A stretch of 8,563 nt of DNA from Polyangiaceae bacterium (GTDB lineage: Bacteria > Myxococcota > Polyangia > Polyangiales > Polyangiaceae). Below the pieces are notes generated by a model that saw nothing but the letters and a program-made list of their open reading frames with translations, had not been told where the DNA came from and made no database searches. The position numbers and the translations under genes are program-made. Where the stretch lies: assembly GCA_025936205.1 (NCBI GenBank), contig JAICTU010000403.1, positions 1 through 8,563 of the forward strand, in the 5' to 3' direction. Of this stretch, positions 1 through 6,736 are shown piece by piece (positions within the stretch are counted from its first letter, which is position 1; each line of letters begins with the position of its first letter).

Positions 1-1
1 C

Positions 2-1456
2 ACCAGCACCCGGCTGCGCCCCGGTCAAACCGTCGCCGGCAGCGTCGTGCAGATCGGCCAGGACTACGTGTTCGTCGACGTGGGCACGACCACCGAGGGC
101 CGCATCGACCGGCGCGAGCTGGAGGACGCCAAGGGCGAGCTGAGCGTGCGCGTCGGCGATCAGGTGCGCGCCAGCGTGGTGAGTGCCGACGACGTCGCTG
201 GGCCGCGTTTGTCGGTCGCCTTCGGGAAGGGGCGTACCAAGCTCGACGAAGGTGCTCTGGAGGCCGCGCGCGACGCGCGGCTGGCCGTGGAGGGCGTGAT
301 CGGCAGCGCGGTCAAGGGCGGCGTCGAAGTGCGGGTGCTCGGCGCTCGCGCCTTCTGCCCCGCTTCGCAGCTGGGCCAAGAGTACATTGCCGACCTGGCC
401 GGCCTCGAGGGCCAGAAGATGGAGTTCTTGATCCTGGAGGTGAAGAACGGCGGCCGTGACGTGATCGTCAGCCGCAAGGCCTTGCTGCAAGAGCGCCAGG
501 GTCAGGAAGCGGCGCGCAAGCTGGCCAGCCTCGAGGTGGGCAATGATTATCCGGCGAAGGTCGTGTCCGTGCAGAAGTACGGCGCCTTCGTCGACCTCGG
601 CGGCGGAGTCGAGGGCCTGATCCACATCTCCGAGCTGGCGCACGGTCGCATCGACCGCGTGGAAGACGTGCTGAACGTGGGCGAAGAGATCACGGTACGC
701 CTCCTGGCGCTGCAGCCCGGAGACAAGCAGGGCGCCCCGCCCAAGCTACGCCTGTCGCTGCGCGCGCTGTCGGAACCGGCCGCGCCCCAGGCGGAGCCCG
801 AGCGCGGCGAAGTGCTGCTGGGCACGGTGAGCAAGGTGACCTCGTTCGGCGTGTTCGTGGACACGGCGAAGGGCACGGGGCTGGTCCCCTCGCGCGAGCT
901 GGGTACGCCGCGCGGCTCGGACGCGCGGCGCGCGTTTCCGGTGGGCAAAGAGGTGAGCGTCGTGCTGGTCAACAAGGACCCGTCGCGCGGCATCACCTTC
1001 AGCATGTCGCGCGTCGCCGCGGTCGAAGAGCGGCGCAACTACCACGAGTTCTCGCAGGCGCAGCAGGCACAGCGCGACGAGGGCGCCGCGATCGGCAGCT
1101 TCGGTGCACTGCTCCGCAAAGAGCTGAAGCTGCCTGCGCCTACAGCGGCACCCCCAGCGGCCGTGGCACAGCCGGCTACGCCTCCCGTTGCCGCGACCGC
1201 CGCGGTCCCCGCTCCCGCGCCAGCTCCCGCTCGCCCCGCGCGAGCCCCTGCACCCGAGCAGGGTCCCGCCGCCGCCGATCGCGCCCGCGTCGATCGCGCT
1301 CCCCACCCGCGCGGGCCCTCGCCCGCCGATCGCGCCCGCGTCGATCGCAGCCCCCCTGCCCAGCGCCAGGCCCCCGCTTCCCAGGGTGGCTCTGCCCAGA
1401 AAGGCAAGGACCTCGGCGTCGTGCGCGGCCGGCGCAAGCCCGGAGGCGAGGCGTGA
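2..1456 (+). CDS. S1 RNA-binding domain protein, 5'-truncated by window
   Basis: Partial gene: the frame is open to the window edge. A GTG at 47 is not the start, because the residues encoded before it (LRPGQTVAGSVV) are the first strand of an S1 OB-fold that continues across it. Numbered from the first in-window codon, four S1 domains are visible: about 5-78, 93-161, 178-255 and 267-339. The third (YGAFVDLGGGVEGLIHISEL) and fourth (SFGVFVDTAKGTGLVPSREL) are the most canonical; the second is divergent. A short SFGALLRKEL segment follows, then a disordered Pro/Ala/Arg tail of about 110 residues containing two ADRARVDR repeats. Such proteins bind single-stranded RNA and resemble ribosomal protein S1, but this tail and its gene context suggest an S1 paralogue rather than housekeeping rpsA. 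The stop overlaps the next gene by 4 bp. Family call firm; cellular role inferred. Confidence 0.9.
   Translation, partial: TSTRLRPGQTVAGSVVQIGQDYVFVDVGTTTEGRIDRRELEDAKGELSVRVGDQVRASVVSADDVAGPRLSVAFGKGRTKLDEGALEAARDARLAVEGVIGSAVKGGVEVRVLGARAFCPASQLGQEYIADLAGLEGQKMEFLILEVKNGGRDVIVSRKALLQERQGQEAARKLASLEVGNDYPAKVVSVQKYGAFVDLGGGVEGLIHISELAHGRIDRVEDVLNVGEEITVRLLALQPGDKQGAPPKLRLSLRALSEPAAPQAEPERGEVLLGTVSKVTSFGVFVDTAKGTGLVPSRELGTPRGSDARRAFPVGKEVSVVLVNKDPSRGITFSMSRVAAVEERRNYHEFSQAQQAQRDEGAAIGSFGALLRKELKLPAPTAAPPAAVAQPATPPVAATAAVPAPAPAPARPARAPAPEQGPAAADRARVDRAPHPRGPSPADRARVDRSPPAQRQAPASQGGSAQKGKDLGVVRGRRKPGGEA
1272..1348 (+). repeat. Two exact 26-bp repeats in the S1 protein tail
   Basis: Positions 1272-1297 and 1323-1348 are identical over 26 bp, offset by 51 bp (17 codons). 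Each encodes ADRARVDR plus flanking bases. Each copy contains the palindrome CGATCG twice, giving four CGATCG sites within about 75 bp. It sits in the disordered basic tail, so it is most simply a recent in-frame duplication. Confidence 0.85.
1442..1446 (+). promoter_or_regulatory. Ribosome binding site for the BKACE gene
   Basis: GGAGG lies inside the last codons of the S1 gene, 6 nt before the GTG at 1453. It decides the GTG start and indicates direct re-initiation at the GTGA stop/start overlap. Confidence 0.75.
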
Positions 1457-2286
1457 ACGCGCCGTGCGTGATCAGCGTCGCCATCACCGGTTCGCTGCCC
1501 ACCAAGGAGCAGAACCCGGCCGTCCCGATCACGCCCAGCGAGCAGATCGAATCGACGCACCAGGCGTTCGAGGCGGGCGCCGCGCTGGTGCACATCCACG
1601 TGCGCGATGACGCCGGCAAGCCGGCGTCGGATCCGGCGCGCTTTCAGCGCGTGCAGGAGGGTGTGCGCAAACACTGCCCGGGCATGATCATCCAGTTTTC
1701 GACCGGCGGACGCGGCCGCAAGCTGGAGGAGCGCGGCGCGATGCTGTGGCTTCGCCCCGACATGGCCTCGCTCGCCACCGGCTCGGTGAACTTCCCCTCG
1801 TCGGTCTACGAGAACCCGCCCGATTTCGTCGAGGCTCTGGCACGGGAAATCGCCGCCCAGGGCGCCAAGCCCGAGGTCGAGATCTTCGACGTGGCGATGC
1901 TGTACAACGCAGTCGAGCTGGTCAAGGCAGGCCTGTTGAAGCCGCCACCGCACGTGCAGTTCGTGCTCGGCCTGAAGAACGCGCTGCCCGCGCGGCGCGA
2001 GTTGCTGGAGTTCTTGATCCGCGAGCTGAACGCGCTCCTACCGGGCGCCACCTGGACGGCGGCAGGCATGGGCCGGCACCAGCTCACGGTCAATCACTGG
2101 GCGCTGGAGCTGGGCGGGCACTGCCGCACCGGGCTGGAAGACAACATCCGCTTCGACCAGTCACGGCTCGCCGCCAGCAATGCGGAGCTGGTGCAACGGG
2201 TCGCCCAGCTGTGCGCGGAGCACGGCCGCGGCGTCGCCACGCCCGCCCAGGCGCGCCACCTGCTGTCGCTGCCCGAGAGCAACTGA
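1453..2286 (+). CDS. Beta-keto acid cleavage enzyme (BKACE, DUF849/Kce family)
   Basis: A 277-residue protein of normal length for the family. BKACEs are cytosolic Zn-dependent TIM-barrel enzymes that condense a beta-keto acid with acetyl-CoA and cleave it to acetoacetate plus a shortened acyl-CoA; the founding member, Kce, acts on 3-keto-5-aminohexanoate in lysine fermentation. Visible marks are the N-terminal strand VAITGS, PITPSEQIES (25-34), metal-ligand histidines in VHIHVRD (H47, H49), FSTGGRGR (82-89), MASLATGSVNF (104-114), GMGRHQ (205-210), and GGHCRTGLEDN (221-231). By eye, E229 aligns with the third zinc ligand of Kce and R225 with its substrate-pocket Arg. The C-terminus ends with the usual ATPAQAR segment. 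It starts at GTG inside the overlap with the S1 gene, so the two are co-transcribed. The native substrate cannot be read from sequence; HCRTGLEDN and the NPAVPITP stretch point to a subgroup distinct from classical Kce. Confidence 0.92.
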   Translation: MNAPCVISVAITGSLPTKEQNPAVPITPSEQIESTHQAFEAGAALVHIHVRDDAGKPASDPARFQRVQEGVRKHCPGMIIQFSTGGRGRKLEERGAMLWLRPDMASLATGSVNFPSSVYENPPDFVEALAREIAAQGAKPEVEIFDVAMLYNAVELVKAGLLKPPPHVQFVLGLKNALPARRELLEFLIRELNALLPGATWTAAGMGRHQLTVNHWALELGGHCRTGLEDNIRFDQSRLAASNAELVQRVAQLCAEHGRGVATPAQARHLLSLPESN

Positions 2287-2458
2287 CGTTTCGCCGGCTC
2301 GCCAGCGCAGCGGCGCCGGAGGTGGGACGCAGACGGAGATCGGACGACATCGCACCCCTCGCGGCCCGCAGCGCTGTCGAATTTTTCGAGGCGTGAGCCC
2401 GCCGACGGGTGACGCGCGAGGCGGGAGACGGTAGGCAGGGCTGGCGAACGAGCCGTCT

Positions 2459-2465
2459 AGAAGGG
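2459..2465 (+). promoter_or_regulatory. Ribosome binding site for the zinc-ribbon membrane protein
   Basis: AGAAGGG ends 5 nt before the ATG at 2471 and supports that start. The 184-bp gap before it (2287-2470) contains no further ORF I can support and no clear promoter hexamers. Confidence 0.55.
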
Positions 2466-2470
2466 TCTCG

Positions 2471-4189
2471 ATGCCGGAAGCTGCTGCGCGCTCGAACTTG
2501 GGGCGCTGTCCTGCCTGTCAACAGCTGGTGACCGTGCCCGCGGAGGGCAGCTCGGGTGAACTGGCCTGCCCCGCGTGTCAGCACCGCGCTCCCGCCGCGT
2601 CCTTCGCGACGGTGGAGCTGCCCCGAGCCGCGATCGTGGTGCCCGCGCAGGAGCCCTCGCGTTCGGGCGCGCGAGGCATGGCGGCCGATCCAGATCGGAC
2701 ACACCTGCTGCTCGATCTGGCACCGGACGCAGCCGACGCCGGGGAGGAAGCGGACGCCGAGACGCCGGCCCGCGGCCACGTCGCGGCGAGGCCGCCCGGC
2801 AAGCCCGCGCGCAGCGCTCCGCCCAGGGGCAGGCCGTCGCAGCAACGCGCCGCACTGGACAACGAACGCACCCATCTGCTGCTCGATGCCGCTGACCTGC
2901 GGGAGGAGCCGGCGGAGACCAGCGCGAAATCCCGAGTCGACGACGAGCGCACCCATCTGTTGCTCGACGCCGCCGATCTGCGAGAGGAGCAGGCCGAGCC
3001 GTCTCCGCGCCGGCCTCGGCCACGCCGTAGCTCCGGCAGCGAACCTTCGGCAAACGCGGTGAGCTCGGACGATGAACGAACCCACCTGCAGCTGGGCCCG
3101 CTCTCGCTGCGCCCCGAGCAGCCGGCGCCGCTGGCGCGCGCCCTGGGATGGGTGAGCCGGCTCGTGCCGCCCGCGCTGCGCCTGAGCGTGAAGCTCGACG
3201 AAGCGTTTCACGGCCGCTGGCTCTGGGCTCTGGGCGCCACCGCCGTGCTGTGCGGCTTCCTCGCTCCGGGCGTGGACTACATCGCCACGCGCGGCCGCGC
3301 GACGCTCGCCGGCTTCACCTGGCTCGCTTGCACCCTGGCGCTCGGGTTGCTCGGCATCTCGCGGCTGAACTCGCTGCGCGACGACGCGGGGCTGTGGGAC
3401 CCGCGCCGGGCTCTCGTGCGCGCGCAGGCAGCATTCCGATTGCTGGTCGACGGCTTCGAGCACTTCGAGGCCTCACCCCGGCACCTGCGGCTCGCGTTGA
3501 TCGGCCAGGCGCTGACGGCGATCGGGCTGTGCAGCTTCCTGTGGGCGGCGACGGTCGCGGGCCTGCGCTGGCTGTTCGGGCTCGATGCGGCAGCGAGCAG
3601 CTTGCCCGTGCTGAGCGGGCTGCTGCTGCTCGCCGGGGTCGCGGCCTCGTGGCAAGCAGCGCGCACGACACCGCGCCCCGGGCTCTTTCTTCAAGATTTC
3701 GGGAACTGTCTCGCGGCAGCCCTGGAGCTCCCCGCGATCGTCGATCTGTCGGAACCGCTGCCCGAAGCGTTCGCGCGCGGCACGACCGCCCTGCACGAGT
3801 GCGTGCTCGCGCTGGCCCAGTGGCAGCCGCGCGCCTGGCCCGACGAACCTGCCTACCGCCAGGCCCTCGGCCTACACCTGCAACGCCACCTGCCCGGCGC
3901 CAAGATCGAATCAGAGCGCTGGATGGGCGCTTCACGCCTCGACGGCGTGCTCGACCTGGTCGTCAACGGCATGATCGTGATCGGTGTGCAGCGCGGCTTC
4001 GACGCCTCCAGCGCTGAACGCGCCATCGGACAGATGAGCGGCTACGCACGCGCCTGGTCGGGCAAGCCGCTCTTGCTCGCGGTCTTCGAGGCGCCCCGGG
4101 AAGCCATGCTGGGCGCTCCGCAGGCGGCTCCGCTGGTCGGCGCCCACCAGGAGTTCGGCCTGCTCACGCTGCGATTTCCATTCGAGTAG
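2471..4189 (+). CDS. Zinc-ribbon, repeat-bearing membrane protein with PD-(D/E)XK-like C-terminal domain, function unknown
   Basis: I do not recognise this 572-residue protein as a named family. Domains in order: a zinc ribbon with CPAC at 13-16 and 33-36 (CX2C-X16-CX2C), like the MJ0042-type N-terminal fingers common in myxobacteria; a disordered, charged, Pro/Ala/Arg-rich stretch (about 45-220) with four motif copies at 75-82, 131-139, 158-166 and 201-208 of the form [D/E]RTHLxL; four hydrophobic helices at about 250-271, 278-298, 340-366 and 376-396; then a soluble domain (about 430-572). This last part has an alpha-beta-beta-alpha-beta pattern (YRQALGLHL helix, RLDGVLDLVV, MIVIGVQ, AIGQMSGYARAW, PLLLAVFEA) reminiscent of restriction-endonuclease-like folds. 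At the second catalytic position GVQ stands where ExK is expected, so it is probably inactive. Ends likely cytoplasmic (zinc ribbon and repeats inside), inferred from the even helix count. It follows the BKACE gene by 184 bp on the same strand and may be a separate unit. Confidence 0.8.
   Translation: MPEAAARSNLGRCPACQQLVTVPAEGSSGELACPACQHRAPAASFATVELPRAAIVVPAQEPSRSGARGMAADPDRTHLLLDLAPDAADAGEEADAETPARGHVAARPPGKPARSAPPRGRPSQQRAALDNERTHLLLDAADLREEPAETSAKSRVDDERTHLLLDAADLREEQAEPSPRRPRPRRSSGSEPSANAVSSDDERTHLQLGPLSLRPEQPAPLARALGWVSRLVPPALRLSVKLDEAFHGRWLWALGATAVLCGFLAPGVDYIATRGRATLAGFTWLACTLALGLLGISRLNSLRDDAGLWDPRRALVRAQAAFRLLVDGFEHFEASPRHLRLALIGQALTAIGLCSFLWAATVAGLRWLFGLDAAASSLPVLSGLLLLAGVAASWQAARTTPRPGLFLQDFGNCLAAALELPAIVDLSEPLPEAFARGTTALHECVLALAQWQPRAWPDEPAYRQALGLHLQRHLPGAKIESERWMGASRLDGVLDLVVNGMIVIGVQRGFDASSAERAIGQMSGYARAWSGKPLLLAVFEAPREAMLGAPQAAPLVGAHQEFGLLTLRFPFE
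2861..2989 (+). repeat. Diverged 48-bp coding repeat pair (ERTHLLLDAADLREE)
   Basis: Codons at 2861-2908 and 2942-2989 encode the same 16-residue peptide except for N versus D at the first position, with an 81-bp period. The DNA differs at 7 of 48 positions, and six of those changes are synonymous. Shorter relatives lie at 2693-2716 (DRTHLLLD) and 3071-3094 (DERTHLQL). The pattern of silent divergence suggests selection to keep the peptide rather than a fresh duplication. Confidence 0.85.
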
Positions 4190-4277
4190 CCGCAGCGCGC
4201 CCCGAAGTGCCGCCGGTGCCGCGAGCAGGAGGCCCGGCCATCCTCCTTTCCCGCAGGCAGTGCACCTTCTGCGCCGC

Positions 4278-4303
4278 GCACGGCCGCGCTGTGGCGGCCG
4301 TGC
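4278..4303 (-). terminator. GC-rich hairpin in the convergent gap, possible bidirectional terminator
   Basis: A perfect 10-bp stem (GCACGGCCGC / GCGGCCGTGC) with a 6-nt loop lies 12 nt past the stop of the minus-strand small gene and about 90 nt past the stop of the plus-strand membrane protein. No T-run follows on either strand, so it is not a textbook intrinsic terminator, though placement between convergent genes fits a terminator or 3'-end stabiliser. The rest of 4190-4315 shows no gene. Confidence 0.5.
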
Positions 4304-4315
4304 AAGGCTGGCGCA

Positions 4316-4495
4316 TCAGCCCTTCTCGGGCTGCTCGAGCTGCTCCTTCTCGGTGCCGACCTCCCAGTCGTTGTCCGGCACGGCGTGGGCGTGATCGACG
4401 TCCACGTTGCGCGGCGTGCGCACGTGCTTCTGCACGACGGTGTCGTCCGGCCCCTGGTTGGCGGTGCGGCTGCGAGCTGGTTTCGTTTGTTTCAT
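4316..4495 (-). CDS. Small hydrophilic protein, function unknown
   Basis: This 59-residue protein begins MKQTKPARSRTANQG and ends EKEQLEQPEKG. The start at 4495 is chosen over an in-frame ATG at 4537 because a perfect AAGGAG lies 6 nt upstream of it. The N-terminal third is basic, the C-terminal third acidic; there is no cysteine, no hydrophobic segment and no signal peptide, so it is probably a soluble, largely disordered cytosolic protein. It contains a His/Asp cluster (DVDHAHAVPDNDWE). It lies 68 bp downstream of acetoacetyl-CoA synthetase on the same strand and may share its transcript, and a strong hairpin follows its stop. I do not recognise the family. The ribosome binding site and the biased amino-acid composition argue for a real gene, but homology was not tested. 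Confidence 0.65.
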   Translation of the reverse strand: MKQTKPARSRTANQGPDDTVVQKHVRTPRNVDVDHAHAVPDNDWEVGTEKEQLEQPEKG

Positions 4496-4501
4496 GGTTT
4501 T

Positions 4502-4507
4502 CTCCTT
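4502..4507 (-). promoter_or_regulatory. Strong ribosome binding site of the small protein
   Basis: AAGGAG on the minus strand, separated by a 6-nt AAAACC spacer from the ATG at 4495. It is the best Shine-Dalgarno sequence in the window by eye and decides the start of the 59-residue gene. Confidence 0.75.
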
Positions 4508-4563
4508 CGTGCTCGCTCCAGGGACTGCATTTCCCATGCCCGCGTCTCTGCACAGGGCGCTGG

Positions 4564-6615
4564 TCAGGCGCGCGGTACCGCCGCCAGCAGATCAAACAAT
4601 GCCTGCGGGTTCGCCAGCGTGCCGGGGTTCACCACCTGTTCCACCGGGGCCCCGCCGATCAGGCGCTTGATGGGGACCTCCAGCTTCTTGCCGCTCAGCG
4701 TGCGCGGCACCTCCCGGATCGCGACGATTTCATCGGGCACGTGGCGCGGAGAGAGCCGGCCGCGCAGCGCCTGCTTGATGCTGCCGAGCAACGCCGCATC
4801 CAGTGTCTGTCCGGGCGCCGGCACCACGAACAACCACAGCGTGCCGCGGCCCTGGGCGTCGCTCGTGTCGACGACCACGCTGTCCTTGATCTGCGGTAGG
4901 TCCTCGATCACGCGGTAGAACTCGCTGGTCCCCATGCGCACACCACCGCGGTTCAGCGTGGCGTCGGAGCGCCCGCTGATCACGGCGCCGCCGTGCTCCG
5001 TGATCACGATCCAGTCACCGTGCCGCCACACGCCGGGGTACTGCTCGAAGTAGCTCTCGCGATAGCGGCGGCCGTCCGGGTCATTCCAGAAGCAGACCGG
5101 CATGCAGGGCATGGGCTCGGCGATCACCAGCTCGCCGACCTCGCCCTCGACCGGCTTGCCCGTGGCGTCCAGCGCCTGGACCTTCGCGCCCAGCGCGATG
5201 CATTGCAGCTCGCCCGAATGCACCGGCAGCAGCGGGCACGAGCACACGAAGGCGGTGCACAGGTCCGTGCCACCGCTCACCGAGCCGAGCAACAGATCGC
5301 TGGAGACCGCTGAATAAACCCAGTCGAAGCCGCTGCTGGGCAAGGGCGCGCCCGTCGAGCCCACGGCACGCAGCGCGCTCAGATCGAAGCTCGCGCCCGG
5401 ACGAAGCTGCGCCGCGCGGCACGCCATCAGGAACGGCGCGCTGCAGCCGAAGTACGTGAACTTCTCCTCGGCGGCCAGGCGCCAGAGCGTGTTCAGATCC
5501 GGATAGCCCGGGTTGCCGTCGAACAAGATGATGGTGGAGCCGACGAGCAGGCCGCCAACCAGGTAATTCCACATCATCCAGCCCGTGGTGGAAAACCAGA
5601 AGAAGCGGTCGCTCGGCCCCAGATCGGAATGCAGAGCCAGCACCTTCAGGTGCTCCAGCAACATGCCGCCGTGGCCGTGCACGATCGGCTTGGGCAGCCC
5701 CGTCGTGCCGGACGAAAACAATATCCACAGCGGATGATCGAACGGCACCCGCTCCACCTCGAACGGCGCCGCTACCGAGCAGAGCTCCGCGAAGCTGAGC
5801 GCGCGCAACGTAGCGGAGCCCGCGCTCTGCCCCTGCCCTGGCTCGGGTGGCGCGGCGGCGCCGCCCTGCTCGTCGGCGATCGAGACCACGGCGCGCAGCG
5901 AGCCCAGCGCTGCACACAGGCGCGCGACCTCCGGCCTCCGATCGAAGTGCTTCCCGCCGTAACGATAGCCCTGGCAGGCGATCAATACCTTGGGCGCGAT
6001 CTGCGAAAAGCGATCGAGCACGCTGTCGACGCCGAACTCCGGTGGACAGCTGGACCAGATCGCGCCGAGGCTCGCGGTGGCCAGAAACGCGATCAGCGCC
6101 TCCGGGGCATTGGTGACGTAGCCGACGACGCGGTCGCCGCGCTCCACCCCGAGCCGGCGCAAGCCCGCCCGGCAGCGCCCCACGGCCTCCAGCAACTCGG
6201 CGTAGCTGAGTTCATGACGGTCACCGTTCTCCGAGCGGTGCACGACGGCGCACTTCGAGCCGGGCCAGCGCGCGATGCGCTCGACATAGTTGAGCTGCGC
6301 GCCGGGAAACCAGCGAGCGCCCGGCATGACGCGCCGCTCGAGTACGCAGGAGAAGCCCTTGGGCCCGAGCTCGAAGTACTCCCAGAGGCTGCCCCAGAAG
6401 TCCTCCAGCTGATCGACGCTGTAGCGCCAGAGCGAGGCATAGTCGGCGAAGCTCCGGCCGCGCTCGCGAGCGAGCCAGCGCAGGTAGCTCGAGAGCTGTG
6501 AGCCTTCGCTCCGTTCTCGACTCGGAGTCCACAGCAGGTCGCCTGGATTGCTGGAGGAGGGGTCGCTGGAGGCGGCCACGTCCGGGCCCTTCTCGGGCGA
6601 GGCAGGCCCGCTCAT
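4564..6615 (-). CDS. aacS: Acetoacetyl-CoA synthetase (acetoacetate--CoA ligase)
   Basis: A 683-residue ANL-superfamily enzyme, close to the family's usual 650-680. It converts acetoacetate, ATP and CoA to acetoacetyl-CoA, AMP and PPi in the cytosol, recovering ketone bodies from leucine, polyhydroxybutyrate or keto-acid breakdown. Numbered from the ATG at 6615: an acetyl-CoA-synthetase-like N-terminal cap (WRYSVDQLEDFWGSLWEYF, about 63-81), RWFPGAQLNYVE (101-112), the ATP P-loop FSSGTTGLPK (300-309), TTGWMMWNYLVGGLL (343-357), GSVSGGTDLC (444-453), WRHGDW (530-535), hinge and A8 region GRSDATLNRGG (548-558), and the C-terminal A10 lysine in TLSGKK (K643). The MMWNYLVGGLL and SGGTDLC signatures separate it from acetyl-CoA synthetase. 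The frame stays open to a GTG at 6681, but the ATG at 6615 fits the family N-terminus better. It is divergent from the M16 gene. Confidence 0.93.
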   Translation of the reverse strand: MSGPASPEKGPDVAASSDPSSSNPGDLLWTPSRERSEGSQLSSYLRWLARERGRSFADYASLWRYSVDQLEDFWGSLWEYFELGPKGFSCVLERRVMPGARWFPGAQLNYVERIARWPGSKCAVVHRSENGDRHELSYAELLEAVGRCRAGLRRLGVERGDRVVGYVTNAPEALIAFLATASLGAIWSSCPPEFGVDSVLDRFSQIAPKVLIACQGYRYGGKHFDRRPEVARLCAALGSLRAVVSIADEQGGAAAPPEPGQGQSAGSATLRALSFAELCSVAAPFEVERVPFDHPLWILFSSGTTGLPKPIVHGHGGMLLEHLKVLALHSDLGPSDRFFWFSTTGWMMWNYLVGGLLVGSTIILFDGNPGYPDLNTLWRLAAEEKFTYFGCSAPFLMACRAAQLRPGASFDLSALRAVGSTGAPLPSSGFDWVYSAVSSDLLLGSVSGGTDLCTAFVCSCPLLPVHSGELQCIALGAKVQALDATGKPVEGEVGELVIAEPMPCMPVCFWNDPDGRRYRESYFEQYPGVWRHGDWIVITEHGGAVISGRSDATLNRGGVRMGTSEFYRVIEDLPQIKDSVVVDTSDAQGRGTLWLFVVPAPGQTLDAALLGSIKQALRGRLSPRHVPDEIVAIREVPRTLSGKKLEVPIKRLIGGAPVEQVVNPGTLANPQALFDLLAAVPRA

Positions 6616-6671
6616 GAGCAACCCCGCTCCATCGGATGGCAAATCGCGCAAACACTCGAGCTCATGTCCGG

Positions 6672-6680
6672 ATCGTATCA
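6672..6680 (-). promoter_or_regulatory. Possible extended -10 element for aacS
   Basis: TGATACGAT on the minus strand fits an extended -10 (TGn + TACGAT, matching TATAAT at 4 of 6) and would give a leader of roughly 50 nt before the ATG at 6615. No -35 hexamer at 17-18 bp is convincing. It lies in the 121-bp divergent gap 6616-6736, where I see no other clear element. Confidence 0.25.
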
Positions 6681-6736
6681 CGCTGCGCCGAGCAAGCGAG
6701 ACTGGCTGCGAATGCCCGTGGTACGTTGATCAGCTC

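Noticed and set aside
47..49. GTG as the start of the S1-domain gene
   Set aside because: The in-frame residues upstream complete the first S1 strand, so the gene begins before the window.
1039..1953. Minus-strand open frame of 304 codons across the S1 tail and BKACE start
   Set aside because: Low-complexity antisense translation of two well-supported genes.
2377..2389. Small hairpin TCGAA-TTT-TTCGA after the BKACE gene
   Set aside because: Only a 5-bp AT-rich stem, about 90 nt past the stop with no proper T-run; too weak to call a terminator.
2693..3094. Repeated units considered as a CRISPR array
   Set aside because: Four irregularly spaced, diverged copies that stay in frame within a gene and vary silently; this is a protein repeat.
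2090..3463. Long minus-strand open frame of 457 codons
   Set aside because: Spans the BKACE 3' end, the intergenic gap and the repeat/membrane gene; Arg/Ala/Gly-rich composition with no recognisable domain, typical of antisense shadows in GC-rich DNA.
4164..4595. Minus-strand open frame of 143 codons overlapping the small-protein gene in another frame
   Set aside because: Low-complexity Arg/Ala-rich product; the frame with the strong AAGGAG at 4502-4507 is better supported.
5629..6501. Plus-strand open frame of 290 codons opposite aacS
   Set aside because: Antisense of conserved acetoacetyl-CoA synthetase coding sequence; no domain visible.
6616..6681. Upstream extension of aacS to a GTG at 6681
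   Set aside because: Adds 22 residues not expected in the family and would cover the candidate -10 element; the ATG at 6615 is adequate.
6548..6736. Upstream extension of the first M16 gene to an ATG at 6548
   Set aside because: It would overlap the aacS N-terminus and put 63 hydrophilic residues before the signal peptide.
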